Positions 1-12,400 of a stretch of DNA of 64,000 nucleotides are shown piece after piece; within the stretch, counting starts at the first letter, position 1, and every line of letters starts with the position of its first letter. A program made the translations under genes and the position numbers. Below the pieces are notes generated by a model. The model searched no databases. It was not told where the DNA came from and was given only the letters and a program-made list of their open reading frames with translations. This DNA is from Asterias amurensis (Eukaryota; Echinodermata; Asteroidea; Forcipulatida; Asteriidae). The DNA lies in NCBI RefSeq assembly GCF_032118995.1, contig NC_092649.1, forward strand, positions 19,529,832 to 19,593,831, written 5' to 3'.

Positions 1-447
1 GTACATTCAATTTATTTAGCTTATAAATAGTTGTTCAAAAAAAGTCGGAAGCGATTGAACATGACCTAACCTAATGAAGTCCAAAATTGTTATCCACCAA
101 AAATTACTATTTTACCAAAAATTATTGTTCTACCAACAATACACAAGGACATGTTCCGATATTAAACAATTTTTACTCACAAATACCTGGGACAGTTTAT
201 CCATTCTGATTGGTTGAGAGAGTTAGATTTGATAGATGTTTTAAAAATTTGGATCAGGAAAAAAAAATGTAGCGAGCGCGCTAATTTCATGGTAAAGTGC
301 ATATTTGGCATACATATTCACGAAACAAGTTTTGAATTCTTACATATTCATGAAACCATATTAGAATGCTTACATATTCATGAAATAAGGTTTAAATTAT
401 TCATGGTTTACAGAATCTTCCTATTGTATGAAACAATCCAAACTCAC
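1..447. other. CFAP54 intron sequence with a 30-bp minisatellite
   Basis: This lies downstream of the last visible CFAP54 donor (447). No exon was recognised. Three 30-bp units beginning TACATATTCA lie at 311-340, 341-370 and 371-397, with increasing divergence. Confidence 0.6.
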
Positions 448-3400
448 CTCCATAAACGTCATGTCCTTCCGGATCGATCCGTCCGCCAACATCTATTGCC
501 TTGAGGTTGGTTGGATCAATCTCCACAATCAGTTGCACGTTCATGTAGTTCCTAGCTGTGATGGGTTCACCGCCGAGTTTCTCCGAGGCCAACTTGAAGT
601 GCGGCTGGACGGGGGGCGGACCTCCGTAGGCCTGCAGACGCGAGATGAGCTTACGCTGGGCTTGGACCAAGAGGGGAGTCACATATTCAGAATAACGCTC
701 TCTGTGGAAATTCAAGACAAATTGAAGACAATGTAAATATCAATCTTGCTAGTATTAATCAGAAACGGATGTGCTTTTAACTTGGATTTCTGTTAAGGGC
801 ATAAACCTAAAACAAATTCTTTGTAGCTTTGGGTTGGATAAAGGAAAATTGACTAGAGCGGGACACGAGTCTGCAACCTCCAGATTAGCGTGCCAGCCCT
901 ATGTATGTAGCCCTACGATGGGGATGACCCTATTTTGTCAATATCTTTGTTTGGGAGTGCCAGTCAGAAGCCATTTGACCTGTAACTGCTGTATAAGCAG
1001 GGATAACAACCAAGGGTATGATCTACTTTCGAGTCCATCATCCACTCTTCAACTGTTAGGCCAGATATCGGCGCATCTCACAGCCTTCTCCTTTGCTGCC
1101 CCCTGGGCCCAATTTCATGGCTCTGCTTAACGTAAGCAAAGAAGCAGGGAGGTCTGCGCTTACATCAAGCGTATTTCACAGGTTAGCGTACTCCACGTAA
1201 CTAGACATTCTATGCTTACACGGCTAGCAAGTAACCAGAGAATTTGCGGTAAGCAGAGCCATGAAATTGGGCCATGGTCTTCAAGGCAGCACTGCTCCTC
1301 AAGTTTACATTATTACCGGGGGAAGATACCGAACACTTTGCTGCATTTTTTTCTTATTTGACTTACTGAGAGAGGACATTGAATCTCATGGCAATATCTG
1401 CTAGACATTCCCACTGCTGCTCGTAATACAACATCTCTAAGACGCGTAGGACCAGCCGTCTCATCCAGCGTGAATCCATCGTGCTGATGTCATCCAGGGG
1501 ATTCTCAAACTTCAGACTAGCCCCGCCCTTCTCATCCGAGACAGTCCCCACCCAGCTGTTGACCAAGACAGGTTTCTTTGACTTCTATAATTGAGAGGAA
1601 AAAGTCAAGTCAACTATGATATTTTGGTTTGCGATAACACCATGTGTCTAAATGGGATTTGAGGCATTGCATGGTGAGGTATCAATGTATGGTTTGCGGT
1701 AATACATGTGTGTATCTACTTGCTGGGTAGATTGCGTTATTTTGAAAACTCATCAAGCTTTATACTCTACTACCGCAAAGTAGATTTGGCAGTTTTAAGC
1801 CAAGCCACAGCGAAAAATGTAAATCTCAAACAAGCATTTGGACATAAGGCATGGGTATGTTCTCCATGAACACGGTGACAAAATTTGCCAGGGAAGAGAT
1901 TCTGAATAAAAAGAAAAAAGACTGAAATTTATTCGTCACGGGAGGGGAATACACTTTAACAGGGGTTTTCCTTAACTTTTTTTCACTCGCTGAACTGAAA
2001 ACAATAGATGTTTTTTTAAAAGTCAAAAAGTTGGAAGAATCATATCCCTGATGTGAATACCTTCTGTACAGTTTCTGCTTCATTCTGCAGGCACACCATC
2101 ATATCAAGTAAGCAATCCACAGCGACTAGGAACGGCTTCCACACCACACTCCTCAATGCCTCCACGGAGAGCAGACCATTGGTATGACCGCTAGCGAAGG
2201 TATGAAGGAGGGAGGTATGGGCGCAGTTCCAAAGGGCACGGCAGGCATTCTGAAGTAGGCTCCAATGGCTGCCTCGATGAGCAAGGACCTGAAAATAATT
2301 CAGTTAGATTCAGATAAATTTTGATCAACAGCTTTTTTTTAAAGTTTGTAATCTTTTCATTGCACTTTGATTCCTTTATTATCTCATTTGAAAAAGACGT
2401 CTTTTTACCCACCTCGAACCCAATCAGAGTGTGCATCTGTGTATCTGAAACGCGCGTACAAACGTTACGTGTACGAGGATGATGAATAGTCTGTTGGGGT
2501 GTTATAAAACCATTCCATTTTCCCTCGGCTGCGCCTCGGGAAAATAGAAGGCTCTGGGGATCACCTCGGGAGTCGTAGCTTTAACCATGGCACTCAAAGC
2601 AGTCAATATTTGTATACTATCAACCTCTCCCCATTACTTGTTACCAGTAAGTTTTTATGCAAATAATTACTGCCTTTAATTGGTTGCCTATCTCGCTACC
2701 AGGAATAGATGCTCCTTATAGTCGCTGATTCCACCTTTTGTTATTAGATTCATTCATCTGTTACTTTTTGTACCATTCACTGCATCTGATGAAGTAGTTG
2801 TTGCTGCGAAAGCTTATGCTGTTTTTCATGTAATTATTTTATCTTTTAGTGCTACATGTACTTCTACCCCTTGAGTGGGCGAGGCTATTCTCATTTTGCA
2901 AAGAGCACCTCCATTGGAAAATCTAAAAATCTATGGGAAACCTTTTAAAGGAGCATCAAAGGACCAAGGGCAACACAGGCTACGACCTCCATGTAATGAG
3001 AGACTTTTGAGATGCTGGCGGCAGCAGACATAATGGTCTTTTTTACGACTCTGAATGGCGAGCACATGCTCAGCATTGCCCGTGTAGTTCTGAGCATGCG
3101 CACTACTGTCCAAAAGTCTCGCATTCCAGGGCCTGAAAAACAGACTTATGAATACCCTGTGTTGACTACTTCATATAAAGAGCAACAGAAACTCGCCACT
3201 GCCTTCTTGAGATGGTCGAACGTCTTCTTGAGGCTCTCCACAGTGGCTTGGGTTGTAATACCAGCGTAGTCTGCATGATGATGATGTGCCTTAGCAGCTC
3301 TCTCACTATCCATAGAGCGATAGGTCCTCATAGTGTCCGATTCCTTGTCATCAGGGGGTAAGGGGACTACAGGCACCGGCTCACCTAAACACAGGAGTTA

Positions 3401-6400
3401 AAGCGCAACAATTTCAGAATACCACAACTTTTGGGTGTGTGATCTTGGCCCAATTTCGTAGAATAAGGTAACCAGCCAAGCTACCAAGTCACATGTAGGA
3501 TGTGTGACTGGTATCCTGCTCTTTTCTGCTTAGCAGAAGCTTGTTTAGCAATATTTTCTGCTTAAGCAACTCTATGAAAGTGGGCCCAGTGTACAATTCC
3601 ATAAAGCACCCAAGCACAAAAACTTGCTAAGCACAAAAAACCTGGCTGAGCATAAACAGGATACCTGCCAACATTCCATTAAGTTTGCGCTGTTGCAACT
3701 GGTGCTCGCTCATATTTTGCTTAGCAAAGACATTTTCTAAGCAATATTTTCGGCAAAAGACTTTTCATCTTTTATTGGGCCCTTTGAGACAAGGTTCCAT
3801 ATTTTAACCTGACACTACCTGTGATTCACATTACATCCACAAGTAACAATAATGGTTACAAATGCCTGGCTCTTACAGAAAACATCTCTTTCATATAAAG
3901 ATTCTAACCTTGGATCTAACAAAGCTATTTTAATTTATTGTGACTCATGGTACATACACTTAAAGTAAGTAGTGCTTCTAGCCCAATGGCCCATAGAATG
4001 AGTGCCTTTTGCAGTCCAGATCCCAACCTAAGGTCTGACATCACTTGTTGAATGTGACTCATTTTACATCTACTTGCCCACTGAAGCAAGAGCAGCTCTA
4101 TCTCTATAGGTAGTACCTTACACCACTTGCTGCATATATGTGACTCATGTAACAAGAGCAGCTACCTCTAAAGGAAGTTGATGTACCTTCCAATCAAGGA
4201 CCTAATACCACTTGCTGAGTAAGTGACTCGTGTTACATCTACTTACCCACTGTAACGAGTGCAGCTACCTCTATAGCTGAAGGTTGCAGCTTATATTCGT
4301 CCCCAGCATCCATCTGTTGAAGCTGAACAATGACAGGGTCGTTCATGGATGGTCTGGTCTCATCTTGTCTGGTGGTAGCACGGGAAGGTCCGCCATCCCA
4401 CCCAACGACGAGGGTACCTGCCGTCTCAAAAGTAAACCACTCATTGTCTAGGTAGGCAGATCTGAAAATAAATCATCACTCATTGAGTCATTTTTTTTTT
4501 TTAAATGGAAGGTGTTCTTTGGTTACATAGAGTTATATATAAGAACTAGAGGGCGCACTGGCCTTTATACACGCCCCGGCATGCGCGCAGGCGGCCATTT
4601 TCTAAGTTGAACAAACAGCATCGCGTGAGCGTTCAATAAAAAACCCTCAAACGTGTATTTCATATTCAACGCGCGTACAGAATGGCGTGCTTGTCATCTT
4701 GCGGTCCCGCCGCGTTTGTGCAAGCAGCATCACCACAGTGCGCCCTCTAGTTCTTATATATAACTCTTTGGTTGGTTATCACTTCAGGTAGATTTTTATC
4801 ACATCATCAAAAGATTGGTTTATTTTCAGGAAACTTTCTGCAGGATCGGGGAGAGTCTGCAATCTTCAAAGCTACAGGATTGGAAGTATTGTACCGACTT
4901 CTGGAAGTTAACTGTATGCTGACCATTGTGTGACCTTTGACCTTACCTGTATATATCACCTGCTGCTGGTCCCATCAGTTTGTCTCTCTTTCCGATTTTG
5001 TTCAAGAATTGAGCGAAGTGGCACAATCCTTGCAGAATGTTTAACTGAAAGCAGCAAATTATAAAAATTTCTTATATTATAAGACTTTAAGACTAACTTC
5101 AAAATTCTGCCTGATTTTGATTGATTCTGTAGCGACTTAACTAAGCCATGAGGCCATGCATTCTGATTTCATCAGGCTTTAAAAAGTTTTGTAGACACAT
5201 GTGCATTTGGGGTTAAACAAAGACAGTTAAAGGAAGGAACAGGGTGAATGGCTTCTGACTGGTACCCATGATCAAAGATAAAGATATTGCCAACAGGGAT
5301 TCATAGCTCAGTTGATAGAGCACAGCAGGTGCCTGTTAAGCACAAAATTGACCGTTAAGCAGCTCTATGAAATTGGGCCCAGGGATCTCATGTAAAAGCA
5401 CATTGATACATAAATTTCAAATGCTCCATATAAGAACTTGTTATTATTATCCCCTGACCTGTGTCCTCCATGGGATCTCATCAGCGCATATCTTCCTCAG
5501 TCTCTGCTTCTTCTTCTGGGTGTGATAGAACTCCGGAAGTATCTGCTCCAACTTCTCAAACGCCTGTCCACAAAAGTACCAACAACCACAATCAATAATG
5601 AACCAAACAGGGTGCAATCTACCCAACAACCACATGAACAGAGTTATACATAAAATAAACTTCTGGAACAGGGAATACTGCGCTTACGTCAAGCGTATTT
5701 CACAGGTAAAAATTTCATTGCAGCAGGTAGTTGCATTTTTGAGATATCGCTGAAAATCCGGAGCAAATATATGCAAGCAGGAAGAATAATCTTTTATAGG
5801 AATACACAATCTGATGAACGTTACTGACAATAATGCTGCTCAGATTCAAATTAGGGGGCACAAAACTGATACATTTTTTACATAATCACATTACTTTGAA
5901 ATGAAATATTTCTCAAAATGCTTTATTGACCCATTTCACCTGACGTCATCATCAAAAAAATCTTGAATGCGCCATACTGGTGGGCAATTACACTGTACGT
6001 TTTTATATATAACTCTATGATGTGCGTTATGCAGTGAAAGTGCACGTTTTAGGCGATGCGGCATTAATACACATAAACCTAACTTGCCCACCAACATGGT
6101 GAGCGTGGATCAGTCGCCGCGTATGACGCGCGTGCAAGGGGTCAATACTGTTGAAAGCTGCTGTAAACTTCTACAACCAAAACTTGTTATGCCTGTAATT
6201 TTAGGAGTGATGACAAAACATATACCTTCACTTCAAGTTTTCATGACAAAAAACACACAAAGGTTCAAAAAGTCTTCTCCGTTTCCTTTTCTACAGTTTC
6301 TTACCTGAAGTTCCTTCTGCTCTTGTTGAGCCTTAGCAGCATCAGACATCTTCAACTGATTGGATCGAAGATGGACAAGAAGCTGAAATTTCTTCTTCTT

Positions 6401-9400
6401 TCTCCTGGGACTCTTGAGGTCCGACGGCGACTTGGCCGGCACTTGGAGGGTAGCTGGCTTGTTCTAAAATTATTCACAAATAAAGGTTATAATAAGGGGT
6501 CGTTCACAGTTATCAACATTTTCACAAGCGTAATAAAAACCGTACATATTTTCAATACCCCCTCCCTCCACCTTAGTAAAAGTGTACAAAGAATTTTGTT
6601 TCCTCAAACTATTCTAAATAGAGATACTTGAATATAAATTACATGCAAATCCTATTTATTACAAGCACAGGTATGAGCAACATAAGAACGTTCATCTTAA
6701 ACAGATATCTAATCCGTACTTTCCTGCATTGGGAGAGGTTGGTAGTATAAAACATTGCGAGAAACGGCTCCCTCTGAAGTAATGTAGTTTTCGAGAAAGA
6801 AATAATTCTCCACGAATTTGATTTTGAGACCTCAGATTTAGAAATTGAGATCTCGAAATGAAATCAAGCATCTGAAAGCATGCAACTACGTGTGACAACA
6901 GTGTTTTTTCCTTTCATTAATATCTCGCAACTTCAACGACCGATTGAGCTCAAATTTTTAAAGGTTTGTTGTTTTATGCACATGTTGAGATACACCAAGT
7001 GAGAAGACTGGTCTTTGACAATTAACAATAGTGTCCAGTGTCTTTAAGAACACAAGTGTAACAACCAGGACTCCAACCCACACTCTACTGAACAGGAACA
7101 TGAAAGCTTGAGTCCTGTAAGTTTGATTACCTTGGTGTATTCAATAACGGCAGCGGTGTATTTCTTAGGGTCATCTCCAGCTACCGTTACTCCTCCAGGC
7201 TGCTTAGATAAGGTGGCTTTGACTGCTGACAACTGCTCATTACGCCTTCAAGAACAGACAAGAATCAAGCGGAAAAAATGAGCAATGAGTTCCAATGTGA
7301 TAGAGTCTTACTTTTTATGCTTGACAATGACGCAAGAAGAGGTGCGTTGGACATTCTGAAGTTTAGTAATTAGATATTATTTTTTTACACCAATCAAAAG
7401 GCTGTAGCAGTAGTTTGCAGTCCTATTCCATACCAATAACCTGAATTACTGTAACCATATGAATACCTGATAAGCCATAAGACACTATCCTCACACCACT
7501 CAATGGCAGTGTCTACAAGTCCTTCACTTAACGCCTTCTGCACGACCTGCACCACAAACTCAAGGAAACGAGCTCGGCGGCGAAACTTCACAACTGCAAC
7601 ACAAAACAAAATAATACATAAACAATAAAAGTACATTTGATAATCAGTTTGACATTATTGGCGAGTTTGACTTCAAGTAACATTACTATATATACAGGGC
7701 TCGAAATAACCCACCACACGCCCAGCAATTGACGTATAAAAGTGCCCCGTGCAATATTTTTAACAGAAATTTGTTTATGAATGAGAATAAAAGAGTTTTG
7801 ACTTATTCTCAACAGGCGTTTAAAACCTTACACGGTCATGGCAAAAAAACAAAAAAACTCGCTTGTCTGTTTGAAACGGCCAATTGAGACCTCGTCGCAG
7901 GGTCGGAGCCATTGGATAAAGGAACTTGCCTTTGGCTTTATCAATTAAATCACGGCCACGACCTGGCTGGTTTTAAACGTCCGTTTAAGACATTGTCGGG
8001 AACTCTTTTATTCCTTTCCTAAAAAATATTTATAACTAGAATACCTTCTTTGTAGGCATATCTACTCGGCAGAGCAGCAATGAAAGCATGTAGGATATTA
8101 GGATCCTCAGACCCTGTCAGTTCGTCGGCGTTGTGAGCTAGAAAGAAATCAAGAAAACATTACAACTAGGTAGGATTTAAAGCTTAAGATGTTGAAGATA
8201 CAATAAAGTAAGGTTTGCGAAGACACCATGCAATACATCTTTATGAGCTGTGGTGGTTCTAAGAGGAAAACCGGTGGTCTAACAACTCAACGTTTCGATC
8301 TGTATGCTCTGATCGTCTTTAGGAGAATGCTGGGCTCTGTTGCTGTAAGCTGCATTAAAATCCCCATCAGAAATCCTCTGAATCCCTATAAAGAGACCAG
8401 CATCTGAAATACTCTTCAGACTCCTGATGATGACTAGAGCAGGCTAGTCCAAATGTTGAGACCAATTTAGAACTCACTCAGCTGCAGTGAAGTTAATAAC
8501 GAGAAGTCCCCTCAATCCACTATTAAAGCGAAAGTAGTAGAGTCTTGTGTTTCTTCTGCAAAACTGAAGTTTATTCTGTCAAGTCTCATATCTCTTTGGT
8601 CAAGCCGGGCCAATTTCCTACCTTCCGCCCAGGTAGTAGGTAATAAGCAGAACAGTTCTGTTCAGATTAAACTAGGGTAACAAATCTTCTCTGTGGCAGT
8701 AGAATAAATAGCAAGACAAGTTCTCGAAGATCAAATCTATTCAGCAAAATTGGTATACACACATGGTGTTACTTCAAACTGAATGTATACATTGATACCT
8801 CTCCATGCAATGTCTCAAAGCCCATAGGCTACATGATAAATATTTAGAATATGAGAAGTTCATGAGCATACATACCTAGTTTAGACAGCTTCAGCATGTG
8901 TGCTTCAAGGGCTCTCAGCTCTTCATTCTTAGGTCCCTCTACGTTATAGATGGTCTGGCCGAAGCGTCGAGGGCGTTTCTTCTTAACTGCTTGCGCGCCG
9001 CCCTGACCGGCGCCTCCGTCTACATCCTCAATGAAATCAATTGCTTCTGCTTTGCCTTTCTGCTCAGATTCCTAGGATGGAAATATACTACAAGAGTCAA
9101 TGTCTGAATGCAACTCAAGTTTCATTCTTTAGGGTTTCAAACTTGACTTCAAACTTGCCCTCATACACTTAAGGCTGATGTTGTAAGCTTTGCATGGTGT
9201 GAAGGATAAAACCAAACTAGAAATAATAGTAAACTTGCAGGTACAACCATGTAATAATTCTCATTTGATGGAGTGTTGGCTCTGAAAAGAGCGGGTTTGG
9301 CCCTGGCGTTTTGACCAAAGAGATATGAGACTTGACAGAATAAACTTCAATTTTGCAGAAGAAACACAAGACTCTATCTTAAAGCCATTGGACACTTTCG

Positions 9401-12400
9401 GTACAGAAAAAAAAAAAAGGTTCACAGATTTACAAATAACTTACAGGGTTTACAGAAGGTAATGGTGAAAGACCCCTTGAAATATTATTCCATGAAATGC
9501 TTTACTTTTTCAGAAAACATTAAAACAATATCGATTCTCGATATCGAGAATTACAGATTTATTTCAAACACATGTCATGACACGGTGAATCGTGCGGAAA
9601 CAAGGGTGGGTTTTCCCGTTATTTTCTTCAGACTCCGATGACCGATTGAACCTAAGTTTTCACAGGTTTGTTATTTTATATAGAAGTTGTCATACACGAA
9701 GTGTGGGCCTTGGACATTACTGTTTACCGAAAGTGTCCAATGGCTTTAAGAATTGCTTTCCATAGACTTGCAAAATAGTTTTAAAGTCCTAATGAAAGCT
9801 CTGGTATAAAAGAATCTTTGTGTAACAACTTCTCACCTTCTCAATAGCCAGCATCTTCTTTCCCGTCTCAGTGATGTAATTAGCCAGTGATTTCTGCTTC
9901 CAGACCCTTAGTACCTTCGCCATGTGGTAAGTAATAACAGCTATCATGTGATGGAGACTATCGGAGATGGATTGCTGACGACGATGGCGGAGGCTAGCTG
10001 GCATCTCTAAGAGGATGGCGTAGCAGCGAGTCAGAACCTGAGAAGAGAAAACAGTTAAGTAAACTCTGAGAAAAGTAGTCATATTGGCATTTTAGGACAC
10101 CAAGTTTTTATTCAGATAGACCGTATGTATGTCCTAATCCCCATGTTTGGCAGCAAAGGATTCCAGTTGAAAACCGAGTCTTAGTAACACCGGCAATCAC
10201 AGAGTTATTAATTCCTAAACACATACATCACTTTATCAAAACACAAAAACAAGACGAGTGTGTAGAGACAAACCAATGCATACTACACTTTATAAAAAGG
10301 ATAGGCAAAGTCTCATTACGCATGTTTGGTAACCATGTTAGCGCTATAGTTACAATGGATAAAGTGTTGCATCGTAATATGTCACTCCATGGAAACACAG
10401 AATATGGCAAATCTAGTCACAAATCGATCGTGCAAAGTAGTGTGCTTACAAAACTTATGCACATTTGGTCGTGAAACATAAAAGCATTTAACATATTAAG
10501 AACTTGTACAAAAACCGACTTACAAAACTTGATTTTTAACCCACACAACAGGGCCTACATTTCATAAAGCTGTTAAGCAGAAAATACTGCCTAGCAAATT
10601 TTGTTGCTTAGCAAAAATTGAGATGGGCACCAGCCACAACAATGCAAACTTAGTTTAATTTGGGCTGGTAACCTGTTTCTGCTAAGCAATACTAGTCTGT
10701 GCTTAGCAAGTTTTTGTGCTTACAGGCTTTTGGGCCCTGTTCATAGCACGGTCAACGACAACTGCTTCTACACTTACCTGCACAACTGGAGTAGATGGGA
10801 TCTTGTAGTGTATAATAGGAGCCAACAATCCATAGCACTGCACTACGGCTTGTAGGGCCAGGTTGGACTCATTTAGCCATCCAGCTAGCTCCATAGCTAC
10901 TAGCATTCGCTCACACTCTGCTAACCGCTGTAACTGTGATTAGTAATCAAAAGAGAAGTGCTTAGAGGCACTGTAACTACTTTAAACTAATTGTTACCAT
11001 AAAAACTTACTTGGTAACAAGCAATGGAAAGCTGTTGATAGTATGAAACATTTAGCCTTCAAGAAAGACTCTGCTAGGGTCGAAACATCAGGCCATTAAC
11101 TATTTTTTGCAGTATAAAATATTGTGAGAAACAGCTCCCTCTGAAGTATTGTAGTCTTTTAGAAAGAGGTAATTTCTCACTCAAATATTTAAAGACTTTT
11201 AGCCTGAAAACTTTTTTAGGCATCTGAAAGCACACAAATTTGTGTAACAAGGTATTTTTTTTCTTTTCATTATTCTCTTGCAACTGCCATGACCAATCGA
11301 GTCCACATTTTCACAGACGTATATGGCAAATGGTTTATCTGCAAAAGTTGAATAGCGAGTTCTTGGAACAAGAAAAAGGGAGTAAGAGGTAGGCGCACAA
11401 AGATGTCTTTGTTGAGATTTCAATTTGAGCATGTCCATGATATATTCAGGAGCTTCTTTAAAAGCTTCTTCTTCCACATCTAAAATGTGATGAATTGATC
11501 AATGCCTCTTTATTTGAATCTGAGAAACAGCTCGGTGCCTCTCGCCAAGTAAGTTTTTACATCCAGCATTGTTTGGATTATTTAACAATCATGTTACATC
11601 CAAAAATATGTTTACTATTGTGTTACCATGACAGGACAAAACTAATGACTTTGCTAACCTGTCCTTTGGAGTATGGTCCTTGATCACAGAGTTTATCGCA
11701 GTAAATCTGTCCTTCCCTGACGCTCACATCAACGTTGATGAAGATACTAGTCAGAAACATTCGTAGGACTACCGGGGAAGCAACGCCACAGGTCTTGACA
11801 TTCAGTCTGGGTAAAAAGAAACAAATCCATACCATTTCAAAAAACAAAAACATAATTTCAACAAAGTAGTATAGATCTAATAATAATAACTATTTTTTTT
11901 ACAAACAGCTTTCATAACAATTGACCTAGGAAAGACTTATTTCTTCAAAACAAGCAATTAAAATCCTGGACCTTGTCTTTATGGAACAGGCGTCACATGA
12001 ATGGCATTATTTGTCAGAAACTGTGTGCTTCATAAGTGCTGTTTATTGTTGGTTACTTTTAGACATTGTAATAGAAAATTACAATTTCTTTTTAGAGGTT
12101 TAGTTGTTGTTTGTTTGTTTAGATGATCTTCCTGTCAAGGGAACTCAGCAAACTCCCAAAAGGGGTTATAAACACCAAGCAGGTAACAGCCAATCACTCT
12201 CATACAAACATTGGTTTAACATCTATGATTATGAATCGCACTAATCAAGAGATTGTGATTCAGTAACTAAGACAACAATACTTATTTGAGTCATTGTGAA
12301 ATCAGCAGCTAGCTTGGTAGGATTTGAACCCACAACCTTGTTAATGCAAGTCTTGTGGTCTGAACACTTGACCGTGGTGCCTTTTACCAAGGAGACAATG

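Noticed and set aside
11345-11479. Open minus-strand stretch with VEEEAFKEAPEYIMDMLKLK after an AG acceptor
   Set aside because: It looks coding-like, but its phase does not fit between exons 11659-11806 and 10778-10933, which join directly in frame as in vertebrates. It could be a pseudo-exon.
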